A DNA stretch of 9,225 bases from Nitrospira sp. (GCA_005116795.1 SWDL01000147.1:1-9225); one strand, 5' to 3'. Positions 1 to 6,810 are shown, counted from the first letter of the stretch. The notes: generated from the sequence alone by a model not told the origin. Translations and numbers: made by a program.

Positions 1-774
1 CAACGCCTTGTCGGCACGGGCGCGGGCGAAGAACCGGTGCCTCTGCGCCTCAAACCCCAGCGCTCGGAGCGGCGTGGACCCATCGGGCTTCGGCACATCC
101 GTTTCGTACCGTGTCAGGAGGCTTGCGTAGGGCAAGGCCAGGCGTTTGAGCTGCCGGGCCAGCGCGCCGAGCAGGTCGTCGGCGGCCTCGTGGGAGGGAC
201 AGAGCAGCAGGATGCGCTTGTCGGCGCGGACCATGTCGGCGATGTGGGTGAACAGGCGCGCGCGACGCGCGGTGCGCTCCGAATCCCAGACCGCAGCAAA
301 GGCGGGCGACTCCACGAAGCGGGGGGCCCTCTCTTCCGCCTGGACCTGGGCGAAGAGGGGCAGCAGGCGCTCGGCCGTCCCCAAGTGATAGGCCTCCGCG
401 CGGCGGGCCATGTCCGTCAATCGCTGGGCGGCGGTCTGCAGCAGACCCACGCGGTCCGGCACCAGGGTCGCAGCGCCGGGTGCGTCGCCCATCGACTCGT
501 CGGTCTGGATCAGCAGCGAGGCGTCGCGTGTCTCCAGCACCAGACCTTCGATGGGGGCATCGTGCCCCGGGAGGAGCAGGCTGACCGGGACATCTTCCTG
601 GACGGAATGCGGCCCGGCACACACGAACGCATAGAGGTGCAGGGCGCCGACCGTCGTCACGCGGCGCCCCTCGCGCACCTCACGCGGGGCATCCTGGCCG
701 GCATCGGCCACCTCCCGCCGTTGCGTCTCGAGAGACCGGGCGTAGTGATCCAGCACGTCAAGCATGCTTATCAT
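1..774 (-). CDS. Partial protein of unknown function, helicase-like region, runs off left edge
   Basis: The minus-strand frame from an ATG at 774 stays open for 258 codons to the window edge, so the C-terminus is missing. I do not recognise the family with confidence. Residues 60-130 look like a small beta-rich domain followed by a helical stretch that begins LVPDRVGLL. Residues 186-197 (RILLLCPSHEAA) resemble motif Ia of Upf1-like superfamily 1 helicases, where a core strand is followed by a PSN-A-D-L signature. The Walker A loop that should lie about 20-30 residues earlier is not visible, so any ATPase role is doubtful. There is no signal peptide or membrane segment, so a cytoplasmic location is likely. 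The start is uncertain: in-frame ATGs lie at 804, 783, 774 and 765, and none has a good Shine-Dalgarno sequence. The gene is divergent from rplI. Confidence 0.7.
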   Translation of the reverse strand, partial: MISMLDVLDHYARSLETQRREVADAGQDAPREVREGRRVTTVGALHLYAFVCAGPHSVQEDVPVSLLLPGHDAPIEGLVLETRDASLLIQTDESMGDAPGAATLVPDRVGLLQTAAQRLTDMARRAEAYHLGTAERLLPLFAQVQAEERAPRFVESPAFAAVWDSERTARRARLFTHIADMVRADKRILLLCPSHEAADDLLGALARQLKRLALPYASLLTRYETDVPKPDGSTPLRALGFEAQRHRFFARARADKAL

Positions 775-816
775 GGCCCGCATCTTAGCGTAGCCCGGTT
801 CCATTGTTCCACTTCA

Positions 817-846
817 TTGACATTCTCAGGCGCCCGCGGCTATGAT
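817..846 (+). promoter_or_regulatory. Sigma-70 promoter of the rplI-glyA-nrdR operon
   Basis: A perfect -35 hexamer TTGACA lies at 817-822 and a -10 hexamer TATGAT at 841-846, with an 18-bp spacer. Transcription would begin near 853, giving a leader of about 20 bases before the rplI ATG at 875. It is the best promoter match I found in the window, which suits a constitutive ribosomal protein operon. It lies between the divergent minus-strand gene and rplI. Confidence 0.85.
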
Positions 847-860
847 TCCCTCTTTCAATC

Positions 861-866
861 AAGGAG
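861..866 (+). promoter_or_regulatory. Ribosome binding site fixing the rplI start
   Basis: AAGGAG lies 8 bases before the ATG at 875. The in-frame upstream ATG at 842 falls inside the -10 hexamer of the promoter, so it would not be transcribed. Translation must therefore start at 875. Confidence 0.85.
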
Positions 867-874
867 TTAGCGCC

Positions 875-1354
875 ATGAAGGTTATCTTGCAGCAGACAAT
901 GGAGGGGGTTGGGCATCTCGGCGACATTCTGGATGTGTCCGATGGCTACGCCCGCAACTTTCTGCTCCCGCGCGGGAAGGCGATGGTCGCGAGCGACAAG
1001 AACGTCAAATCCCTGGAACATCTCAAGCGGGTCACGGGAGAGAAGGCGAAGAAGGAAAAGCTCGAGGTCGAATCCTATGCGAAGACGCTCACCACCGCGC
1101 CCGTGACGATCGTCGTCCAGGTCGGGAAGGAAAACAAGCTCTTCGGCTCGGTCACCAGCAAAGATCTTGAGGAAGCCTTAGCCGCCCAAGGGCACACCGT
1201 GGATCGCCGAAAGATTCAGCTCGGGCAACCGATCAAAGAACTCGGCACCTTCACCGTGCCGGTGAAACTGCATCGCGACATCACGGCCAGCCTGTCGGTG
1301 CACGTGGTCGCCAGGCAGGAACCGGCGGCGGCCGCCGGAGAAGCCAAAGCGTAA
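875..1354 (+). CDS. rplI: 50S ribosomal protein L9
   Basis: This 159-residue protein is ribosomal protein L9. It binds 23S rRNA at the base of the L1 stalk and helps maintain translation fidelity. The N-terminal RNA-binding domain is plain: MKVIL at residues 1-5, then LGDILDVSDGYARNFLLPRG, the L9 signature with the invariant GYARNFL-P core. A long connecting helix rich in Lys and Glu follows (about 45-75). The C-terminal domain ends near residue 148. About ten extra Ala/Glu/Lys residues make it slightly longer than the usual 148-150 residues. The start at 875 is set by AAGGAG and by the promoter position. It is the first gene of an operon with glyA, which follows after 24 bases. Assignment is secure. 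Confidence 0.97.
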   Translation: MKVILQQTMEGVGHLGDILDVSDGYARNFLLPRGKAMVASDKNVKSLEHLKRVTGEKAKKEKLEVESYAKTLTTAPVTIVVQVGKENKLFGSVTSKDLEEALAAQGHTVDRRKIQLGQPIKELGTFTVPVKLHRDITASLSVHVVARQEPAAAAGEAKA

Positions 1355-1378
1355 GGTTTCCCGAGGACGAGGAGAGGC

Positions 1379-2662
1379 ATGGGACTGAAAGACGCAGTCG
1401 GCTCCCTGAAAGCGCTGAAGGCCACGGACCCGGAAGTCTTCAAGGCCATCCGGTCCGAAGAGCGGCGGCAGCGCGAAAAGTTGCTGCTCATCGCCTCGGA
1501 GAATATGGCGAGCCCGGCCGTGCTGGCGGCGCAAGGCAGCGTGATGACCAACAAGTACGCGGAGGGCTATCCTGGCCGACGCTACTATGGCGGCTGTCAG
1601 TACGCCGATATCGTGGAAGATCTCGCGATCCAGCGCGCGAAGCAACTGTTCGGCGCCGACCACGTCAACGTCCAGCCCCATTCAGGCTCGCAGGCCAATA
1701 TGGCGGCCTACATGGCCGTCTTGAAGCCCAGCGACGTGATCATGGGGCTGGATCTCGCCCAGGGCGGGCACCTCACGCACGGCAGCCGCGTGAACTTCTC
1801 CGGCACGCTCTTTCGTTCCTTCTCCTACGGGGTAGACCGGAACACGGAGACCATTGATTACGACGCGGTTCAGAAGCTGGCCGAGGAATGTCGCCCCCGT
1901 ATGCTGGTGGTCGGCGCCAGCGCCTATGCGCGCACGTTGGATTTTCCCCGCTTTCAGCAGATCGCCAAGTCTGTGGGCGCCTATCTCATGGTCGATATCG
2001 CCCACATCGCCGGCCTGATCGCCGTCGGGCTCCATCCGAACCCCGTGCCCTACGCCGATTTTGTGACCACCACCACGCACAAGACGCTCCGGGGCCCGCG
2101 GGGCGGGATGATCTTCGCGAAGGAAGAGCATGCGAAGGCCATCGACAAGGCCGTATTCCCCGGAACGCAGGGCGGGCCGCTCATGCACGTCATCGCCGCG
2201 AAGGCGGTGGCCTTTCAGGAGGCGCTCTCCCCGGGCTTCAAAATCTATCAGCAGCGCGTGCTCTCGAATGCCAAGGCCGTGGCCGGGCATCTCATGCAGC
2301 GCGGGTACAAGGTCGTCTCCGGCGGCACGGACACGCATCTGATGCTGATCAATCTCACAAATAAAAACATCACCGGCAAAGAGGCCGAGACGGCGTTGGA
2401 CCGCGCCGGCATCATCGTCAACAAGAATGCCGTGCCGTTCGATGAGAAGCCGCCGGCGGTGGCCAGCGGCATTCGCGTGGGGACGCCCATCGTCTCCACC
2501 CGCGGCATGGGCGAGGGGGAGATGTCCCAGGTCGTCGGGCTCATCGATCGGGTCCTGCAGAAGCATCAGGACAAGGGCGTGCAGCGCGCCGTCCGCGACG
2601 AGGCCAAGGCCCTCTGCGCCACGTTCCCGATCTTCCAGACCGACCGCACCGCACCCGCTTGA
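1379..2662 (+). CDS. glyA: Serine hydroxymethyltransferase
   Basis: The 427-residue protein is the PLP enzyme that interconverts serine and glycine while loading one-carbon units onto tetrahydrofolate in the cytoplasm. Family signatures run along the whole length: LLLIASEN (36-42), TNKYAEGYPGRRYYGG (57-72), the substrate-loop region QPHSGSQAN (99-107), GGHLTHG and VDIAHIAGL. The Schiff-base lysine is K235 in TTTTHKTLRGPRGG. GTQGGPLMHVIAAKA and SGIRVGTP follow further on. Length is close to the usual 415-435 residues and no key residue is missing. GGAG sits just before the ATG. It follows rplI by 24 bases and precedes nrdR by 15, so it is probably cotranscribed from the promoter at 817-846. 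No glycine riboswitch or other leader is visible. Confidence 0.98.
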   Translation: MGLKDAVGSLKALKATDPEVFKAIRSEERRQREKLLLIASENMASPAVLAAQGSVMTNKYAEGYPGRRYYGGCQYADIVEDLAIQRAKQLFGADHVNVQPHSGSQANMAAYMAVLKPSDVIMGLDLAQGGHLTHGSRVNFSGTLFRSFSYGVDRNTETIDYDAVQKLAEECRPRMLVVGASAYARTLDFPRFQQIAKSVGAYLMVDIAHIAGLIAVGLHPNPVPYADFVTTTTHKTLRGPRGGMIFAKEEHAKAIDKAVFPGTQGGPLMHVIAAKAVAFQEALSPGFKIYQQRVLSNAKAVAGHLMQRGYKVVSGGTDTHLMLINLTNKNITGKEAETALDRAGIIVNKNAVPFDEKPPAVASGIRVGTPIVSTRGMGEGEMSQVVGLIDRVLQKHQDKGVQRAVRDEAKALCATFPIFQTDRTAPA

Positions 2663-2677
2663 TGAGGGCCCATCGTA

Positions 2678-3142
2678 GTGAAGTGCCCGTTTTGCGACGC
2701 GATTGAGGACAAGGTGGTGGACTCCCGGATGGCCAAGGAAGGGCAGGTCATCCGCCGTCGCCGCGAGTGCCTCGCCTGCAAGCGGCGCTATACCTCCTAC
2801 GAACGGATCGAAGAAAGTCTCCCCATGGTCGTCAAGAAGGACGGCCGGCGTGAGCCCTTCGACCGCGCCAAAATCCTCTCCGGGTTGAAGAAGGCCTGTG
2901 AAAAACGTCCCATCAGCGTCGCCACGATCGAATCGGTCACCGACCTCATCGAGAAACGCATCCAGGAGATGGGAGAGACGGAGATTCCCTCCGGTCTGGT
3001 CGGCGAAGAAGTCATGCGGGAACTGCACAAGCTCGACCAGGTGGCCTACGTCCGCTTCGCGTCGGTGTACCGGGAGTTCAAGGACATCGACCAGTTCATG
3101 GACGAGATCAAGGCGCTGGCCCGGGAACGCCAAGAACGGTAA
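2678..3142 (+). CDS. nrdR: Transcriptional repressor NrdR
   Basis: The 154-residue protein is NrdR, the zinc and nucleotide-binding repressor that senses ATP/dATP and shuts off ribonucleotide reductase genes. The zinc ribbon is complete, with C3/C6 in MKCPFC and C31/C34 in ECLACKRRYTSYE. The intervening DSR and IRRRREC segment is the DNA-binding face known from the family. An ATP-cone domain fills residues 46-136, beginning at LPMVVKKDGRREPFDR and including the VAYVRFASVYREF motif. The start is a GTG at 2678, supported by GAGGG at 2664-2668. It lies 15 bases after glyA and is probably cotranscribed with it. No ribonucleotide reductase gene is in the window, so its targets lie elsewhere. Full length, with all ligands present. 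Confidence 0.98.
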   Translation: MKCPFCDAIEDKVVDSRMAKEGQVIRRRRECLACKRRYTSYERIEESLPMVVKKDGRREPFDRAKILSGLKKACEKRPISVATIESVTDLIEKRIQEMGETEIPSGLVGEEVMRELHKLDQVAYVRFASVYREFKDIDQFMDEIKALARERQER

Positions 3143-3174
3143 CCGTCCCCCTCTTTTCCTTCTTGCCTCCCCTG

Positions 3175-3199
3175 TCGCACACCTGCAACAATGGTGCGA
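3175..3199 (+). repeat. Inverted repeat before the histidine kinase gene
   Basis: TCGCAC at 3175-3180 and GTGCGA at 3194-3199 are perfect inverted copies separated by 13 bases, in the gap between nrdR and the kinase gene. The arrangement could be an operator half-site pair or a weak stem with a long loop. It does not resemble the AT-rich NrdR box. In GC-rich DNA a 6-bp dyad can arise by chance. Confidence 0.25.
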
Positions 3200-3217
3200 T
3201 CCTTGTGCATCGATGAC

Positions 3218-3222
3218 GGAGG
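3218..3222 (+). promoter_or_regulatory. Ribosome binding site favouring the GTG start of the kinase
   Basis: GGAGG lies 5 bases before an in-frame GTG at 3228. The alternative ATG at 3213 has no purine-rich site upstream, and this GGAGG would lie inside its coding region. I therefore prefer the GTG start, which removes only five residues. Confidence 0.6.
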
Positions 3223-3227
3223 CGTCC

Positions 3228-4379
3228 GTGCCGGTCACACCACCAGCGCGAAAAGGGCGGGCTCGGCCCCGAAGGGCGCGCACCCGTCCGCCCCACGCCA
3301 AACACGCGTCGGCCACGCACGTCGCGATCATCGGGGCCGGACGCGGCGGGACGGCTCTCATGGAGATTTTCGCCAACGATCCGCTGGTGTCGATCGTGGG
3401 CGTGGCCGAAGTCAATGCCCAGGCCCCGGGGGTTCGCCTCGCGAAGCGGCTCGGCATTCCGATGACGAGGCGCTATCGGGACCTCCTTGAAATCGAGAGC
3501 GTCGACCTCATCATCGACGTGACGGGCGATCCTGACGTCGAGCGGACGCTGCAGGACTTCCACCGCATGGGCGTGACGGTCATCGGGGGCGGCAGCGCCA
3601 AGTTCATGTGGGAGTTGATCGAGGCCCGCATTCTGGCGACCGCCGAAATCGAGAAGACGCTGGCCCGCTATCAGACGCTCTATCGGTTGTACGTGAAGGA
3701 AGCCGGGGCCGCGGTCACCGAGGAGCGAACGCGGATCGCCTGCGAGATTCACGACGGCCTGGTGCAGAGCCTCGCGGGCGTCAACTTCAAACTGGATTTG
3801 TGCCAGGAGCTCGTCGAGAAAGACCCGCAAGCCTGCCGGACCACTCTGCGCGAGACCAAGCAGGAACTGAAACTGGCCATCCAGGAAGCGCGGCAGGTCA
3901 TTCTGAATCTTCGCCCCGTGCATTTCGACAAGCTGGAATTGATCCCCGCCATCACGAATTATTTGAAGTCGTACGAAACGCAATCGCAGATCAGGACCGA
4001 ATTCAACACCGTCGGGCAGGAGACGCCGCTCTTCCCGAGAACCAAGATTTTCCTGTTCCGCATCGTGCAGGAAGCCTTGAGCAACGTGCAGAAGCACGCG
4101 AAGGCCGGCCACGTCTCGGTGCGCCTCGAGGTGACGCCTGAGGTCTTGACCGTGACGGTCTCGGACGACGGCGTGGGCTTCGACGCGGAGGCGATTTCCC
4201 GCGATCCGGAGAAATGGGACCATTTCGGGCTGCGCGGCATCGTCGAGCGGGCGCGCTTGGTCGGCGGAGAAGCCGACGTCCACTCACGCAAAGGGGAGGG
4301 CACCCGGGTTACCGTGCGGGTGCCGCTGGAGGCAAAGGAGGGTGAAAGGGATGGAACGGATCCGAGTCTTAATCGCTGA
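3228..4379 (+). CDS. Soluble sensor histidine kinase, NarL type, with N-terminal Rossmann (NAD(P)-binding-like) domain
   Basis: The 383-residue protein is a cytoplasmic two-component sensor kinase with no membrane segment. An Arg-rich tail (about 6-25) leads into a Rossmann-fold domain (about 29-130). This begins VAIIGAGRGG, a glycine-rich dinucleotide loop at 36-41, and continues with VGVAEVN, LIIDVTGD (94-101) and VIGGGSAKF, like the N-terminal domain of homoserine dehydrogenase or Gfo/Idh oxidoreductases. A coiled-coil-like helix (130-165) joins it to a HisKA_3 dimerisation domain, where the phosphoacceptor is H175 in RIACEIHDGL. The ATPase domain follows, with N286 in EALSNVQKH, DDGVGF (313-318), GLRG (334-337) and GEGT. 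All catalytic boxes are present. An ATG at 3213 would add five residues. It overlaps its response regulator by 29 bases. NAD(P)(H) sensing is inference; the kinase call is secure. Confidence 0.93.
   Translation: MPVTPPARKGRARPRRARTRPPHAKHASATHVAIIGAGRGGTALMEIFANDPLVSIVGVAEVNAQAPGVRLAKRLGIPMTRRYRDLLEIESVDLIIDVTGDPDVERTLQDFHRMGVTVIGGGSAKFMWELIEARILATAEIEKTLARYQTLYRLYVKEAGAAVTEERTRIACEIHDGLVQSLAGVNFKLDLCQELVEKDPQACRTTLRETKQELKLAIQEARQVILNLRPVHFDKLELIPAITNYLKSYETQSQIRTEFNTVGQETPLFPRTKIFLFRIVQEALSNVQKHAKAGHVSVRLEVTPEVLTVTVSDDGVGFDAEAISRDPEKWDHFGLRGIVERARLVGGEADVHSRKGEGTRVTVRVPLEAKEGERDGTDPSLNR
4337..4341 (+). promoter_or_regulatory. Ribosome binding site deciding the response regulator start
   Basis: GGAGG ends directly against a possible GTG start at 4342, which is too close to serve it. 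It is 9 bases from the ATG at 4351, a usable distance. The site lies inside the 3' end of the kinase gene, which suggests coupled translation. Confidence 0.7.
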
Positions 4380-5022
4380 CGATCACCGCGTCGTGCGGGA
4401 GGGCCTGTCGGCCATCCTCAAGACGAAGGACAATATCGAGGTCGTGGGAGAGGCGCAGGACGGTCAGGAGGCGGTGGAACAGGCCCGCGCGCTCCTCCCC
4501 GATGTGATTCTCATGGACGTCAGCATGCCCCGCATGACCGGCGTGGAGGCGACCCGGGCGATCAAACGAGAGTTTCCCCACATCGGTGTCGTGGCGCTGA
4601 CGATGTACGAAGATCAGCAGTACATCTTCGATCTCGTCCGGGCCGGGGCCACCGGCTACCTGCTGAAAGATTCCGAATCCTCGCAGATCGTGGCGGCCAT
4701 CCGGTCCATCTACAAAGGCGAATCGCTGATCCATCCCTCCGTGGCGAGCAAGATTCTGGCCGAGTTTTCGCTGATGGCGCAGAAGAACCGGAAAAAGCCG
4801 TCCTGGGTCGAGCATGACTTGACCGAGCGCGAAATCACCGTCCTGCGCCTGGTGGCGGACGGCAAGACCAACAAAGAAATCGGGAACGCGCTCGATCTGA
4901 GCGAGAAGACGGTCAAGAACCACGTGCGCAACATTTTCCACAAACTCCAAGTCTATGACCGCACGCAAGCGGCCATCTTGGCCATTCGCAAAGGGCTCAT
5001 CGAACTCAATCCGCGGCCCTAG
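4351..5022 (+). CDS. NarL/LuxR-family response regulator
   Basis: The 223-residue protein is a DNA-binding response regulator. The receiver domain (3-120) has the acidic pair D10/D11, phosphoacceptor D56 in VILMDVSMP, T84 in ALTMY and K106 in YLLKD, so it is fully competent for phosphorylation. After a linker, the LuxR-type helix-turn-helix domain (about 155-216) starts LTEREITVLRLVADGKTNKE and includes LSEKTVKNHVRNIF, the recognition-helix segment. It is the obvious partner of the kinase it overlaps by 29 bases. Its targets are not shown by the sequence; the adjacent gene starting at 5197 is the natural candidate, with repeats in the gap between them. The ATG at 4351 is preferred over the GTG at 4342 because of ribosome-binding-site spacing. 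Confidence 0.95.
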   Translation: MERIRVLIADDHRVVREGLSAILKTKDNIEVVGEAQDGQEAVEQARALLPDVILMDVSMPRMTGVEATRAIKREFPHIGVVALTMYEDQQYIFDLVRAGATGYLLKDSESSQIVAAIRSIYKGESLIHPSVASKILAEFSLMAQKNRKKPSWVEHDLTEREITVLRLVADGKTNKEIGNALDLSEKTVKNHVRNIFHKLQVYDRTQAAILAIRKGLIELNPRP

Positions 5023-5032
5023 GAGCCTGCGG
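5011..5032 (+). other. Possible hairpin across the response regulator stop codon
   Basis: CCGCGGC (5011-5017) can pair with GCC plus GCGG (5025-5032) with one bulged T, around a loop containing the TAG stop. No T-run follows, so it is not a typical intrinsic terminator. It could slow or stop transcription only weakly. Confidence 0.2.
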
Positions 5033-5148
5033 AACAACTCTCCGTTATCAACGCCGGCCTTTCCTCTTTCTCACCATAAGCCTGGTCCCTTCTCCTTTAG
5101 TGTCGCTGATTGGTGTCGATTGCTCTCAAGTCTCGCGCGCCCTCGCCG

Positions 5149-5181
5149 ATAGGGTGAAAAATAGGGCCAAGAGTACCTATC
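5149..5181 (+). promoter_or_regulatory. ATAGGG repeats upstream of the cytochrome-porin gene, possible operator
   Basis: The 174-base gap between the response regulator and the cytochrome-porin gene holds ATAGGG twice in direct orientation (5149-5154 and 5161-5166, 12 bp apart). An inverted copy, CCTAT, follows at 5176-5180. TACCTAT at 5174-5180 fits the NarL-type heptamer pattern TACYNMT. The cluster ends about 16 bases before the ATG. I see no convincing -35/-10 pair in this gap, which would suit an activator-dependent promoter. A hairpin between ATAGG (5161-5165) and CCTAT is an alternative reading. Confidence 0.3.
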
Positions 5182-5196
5182 TTCGGGGAGGGGCAA

Positions 5197-6693
5197 ATGG
5201 ATCGAGATCTATGCAAGAGAGGCGGGAGATGGGTGTCTCTCGCGAGCGGGTTCCTTCACCCGTGGAGCAGACAATTATTGAAACCTGTCGCGTTGGGTCT
5301 GCTGGTCGCGATGCTGGCCATCCTGACATCGAGCTTACGAGAAAACGCGTTCGCTATCCCGGCGTTTGCGCGCAAACACAACATGGCCTGCAACAATTGC
5401 CACGCGGTGAGCTTCCCCAAACTGAACGACTTCGGCAATCGCTTTCGTGACCAGGGCTACCAGGTCGGCAGCGACGAAGACCTGCCCGGCGAGACCCATT
5501 TCGCCTACTGGCCCGTCTCGATTCGTACCACCGTCGGATACCAGTATGCGACGGTCAGCAAGCTAGCCGTCGGCAACTCGGCGACGAGTCAAGCCTATGC
5601 CTCCGGGTCGAGCCTCGGCTTCACCGGTCTGGACATCCTGAGCTTCGGCACCCTCGCGCGGGATGTGTCCTTCGGCATGGTGTATGTCCCCGGCCTGGCC
5701 GGGGCCGCGGTGAATACCGGCTCTACCGCCGCCGGCGGAGCCGATCTGGAATATGCCTTCGTGCGATTCAACAACATCATGGGGAACAGCCTCCTGAATT
5801 TCAGGATCGGCAAGCATGAGATTGATCTTCCCTTCAGCGAAAAGCGCAGCCCGACGCTCAACAGCGTGTTCGTGGCCTATCACTATCAACCAGGGACGCC
5901 GTTCGGCCGCGCGTTCAGTAACCCGGCCGGCAATCCCACCTATGCCAACGCGAACGACTTCGCGCTCGGCGACAATCAACTCGGCGTCGAGATGATGGGC
6001 TGGAAGGACACGGAGGCGACGGACGGGACGTTTCGCTATTCCGTCAGTGTCCTGTCGAACGCCGCCGTGAACCAGAGCGGGGCCGGAGGCGGCCGGAATC
6101 TCATGGCATACGGCCACGTTACCCAGTCCTTCAAGGGCTACGGGTTCACCGAGGGGCATCGGATCGGGCTCTTCGGCATGTTCGGCCAGGCCCCGACCGC
6201 AGCGAATGCCGCGTCTGCGGCAGGCCCCCCCGTCACTCCCATTACAGGAGCCGGCAAGGACAGCAAGACCTTCTCCCGCATCGGTGTGGACCTCAGCACG
6301 ACGGCCTTGAACGGCGACCTGAACGTCTTCGGCATGTTCATGTATGCCAAGGACAGCCGGGATCTTTTTTCCACTCAAGGCGTGGCGGCGGCCAATACGG
6401 CGGAATGGCACGGCGGGTTTGCGGAAGCCGACTATACGATCGCCGGACCGCTGGTGGCCTATTACCGCTATGACTGGGTCCGCAACCGAGTCCAGGGCGA
6501 CCAGGCATTTGCCAGGAATTTCGGCGACGTGGATTCGCATACCATCGCCCTGCGCCATAATTTCCTGGTCACCAAGCGCCTGGGCGCGGCCTGGCACACG
6601 GAGTATACCAATACCCGGACGAAGGCGACCGGGGCGTTCGGCGGAGACCAGGCCCAGAATGTCTTATTCACAGGGGTCGACTTTGCGTTCTAG
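5197..6693 (+). CDS. Outer-membrane monoheme cytochrome c-porin fusion, Cyc2-like
   Basis: The 498-residue precursor has a positively charged start, a hydrophobic core (about 31-46) and a likely signal peptidase site after AFA at residue 53. The mature N-terminus carries one heme c site, CNNCH at 65-69, set in FARKHNMACNNCH, followed by FPKLNDFG and GYQ. The remaining 400-odd residues alternate polar and hydrophobic positions with many Gly, Asn and aromatic residues. They end in VDFAF, a C-terminal aromatic typical of outer-membrane barrels. A single heme at the N-terminus fused to a barrel is the architecture of Cyc2, the outer-membrane iron oxidase. Related heme-barrel proteins of unknown substrate also exist, so Cyc2 function is inference. 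GGAGG is 5 bases before the ATG; a GTG at 5233 would shorten the long signal n-region. It heads a set with the cupredoxin and cytochrome genes downstream. Confidence 0.85.
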   Translation: MDRDLCKRGGRWVSLASGFLHPWSRQLLKPVALGLLVAMLAILTSSLRENAFAIPAFARKHNMACNNCHAVSFPKLNDFGNRFRDQGYQVGSDEDLPGETHFAYWPVSIRTTVGYQYATVSKLAVGNSATSQAYASGSSLGFTGLDILSFGTLARDVSFGMVYVPGLAGAAVNTGSTAAGGADLEYAFVRFNNIMGNSLLNFRIGKHEIDLPFSEKRSPTLNSVFVAYHYQPGTPFGRAFSNPAGNPTYANANDFALGDNQLGVEMMGWKDTEATDGTFRYSVSVLSNAAVNQSGAGGGRNLMAYGHVTQSFKGYGFTEGHRIGLFGMFGQAPTAANAASAAGPPVTPITGAGKDSKTFSRIGVDLSTTALNGDLNVFGMFMYAKDSRDLFSTQGVAAANTAEWHGGFAEADYTIAGPLVAYYRYDWVRNRVQGDQAFARNFGDVDSHTIALRHNFLVTKRLGAAWHTEYTNTRTKATGAFGGDQAQNVLFTGVDFAF

Positions 6694-6718
6694 AAGGAGA
6701 GCCCTGTGCGAGGGATGC

Positions 6719-6747
6719 GGCCTCGATCCGGCGTTTAGATTGAGGCC
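6719..6747 (+). other. Intercistronic hairpin between cytochrome-porin and cupredoxin genes
   Basis: GGCCTCGATC (6719-6728) pairs with GATTGAGGCC (6738-6747) over ten base pairs including one G-U, around a 9-base loop. It lies 25 bases after the stop of the cytochrome-porin gene. No T-run follows, so an intrinsic terminator is unlikely. An mRNA processing or 3'-end protecting element, or a partial attenuator, fits better. Confidence 0.5.
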
Positions 6748-6810
6748 CCAATGGCCGATTCTCTTTGTGGTGCGTACGGCCTTGATGGAGCGAACTGAGG
6801 GAGGGGTGTG

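Noticed and set aside
37..870. Plus-strand open frame of 277 codons
   Set aside because: It runs antisense to the partial minus-strand gene and through the rplI promoter. It has no ribosome binding site and its composition is that of a shadow frame in GC-rich DNA.
842..874. Upstream start for rplI
   Set aside because: The ATG is part of the -10 hexamer, and L9 proteins begin at MKVIL.
3136..3160. Intrinsic terminator after nrdR
   Set aside because: ACGG-TAA-CCGT gives only a 4-bp stem across the stop codon. The following tract is mixed C and T, too weak to call.
2898..3212. N-terminal extension of the kinase frame into nrdR
   Set aside because: The first 105 codons overlap nrdR in another frame and are Arg/Ser-rich without a fold. 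Usable starts are at 3213 or 3228.
1682..3457. Minus-strand open frame of 591 codons
   Set aside because: It lies opposite glyA, nrdR and the start of the kinase gene, all secure. Its Asp/His/Arg/Gly-rich protein shows no family motif.
3108..4283. Minus-strand open frame of 391 codons
   Set aside because: It is fully antisense to the histidine kinase, whose motifs are complete.
5109..5125. Sigma-54 promoter before the cytochrome-porin gene
   Set aside because: A GG and a GC are present, but they are 8 bases apart instead of the required 10, and flanking bases do not match.
5563..6597. Minus-strand open frame of 344 codons
   Set aside because: It is antisense to the cytochrome-porin gene and has no motif or start signal.
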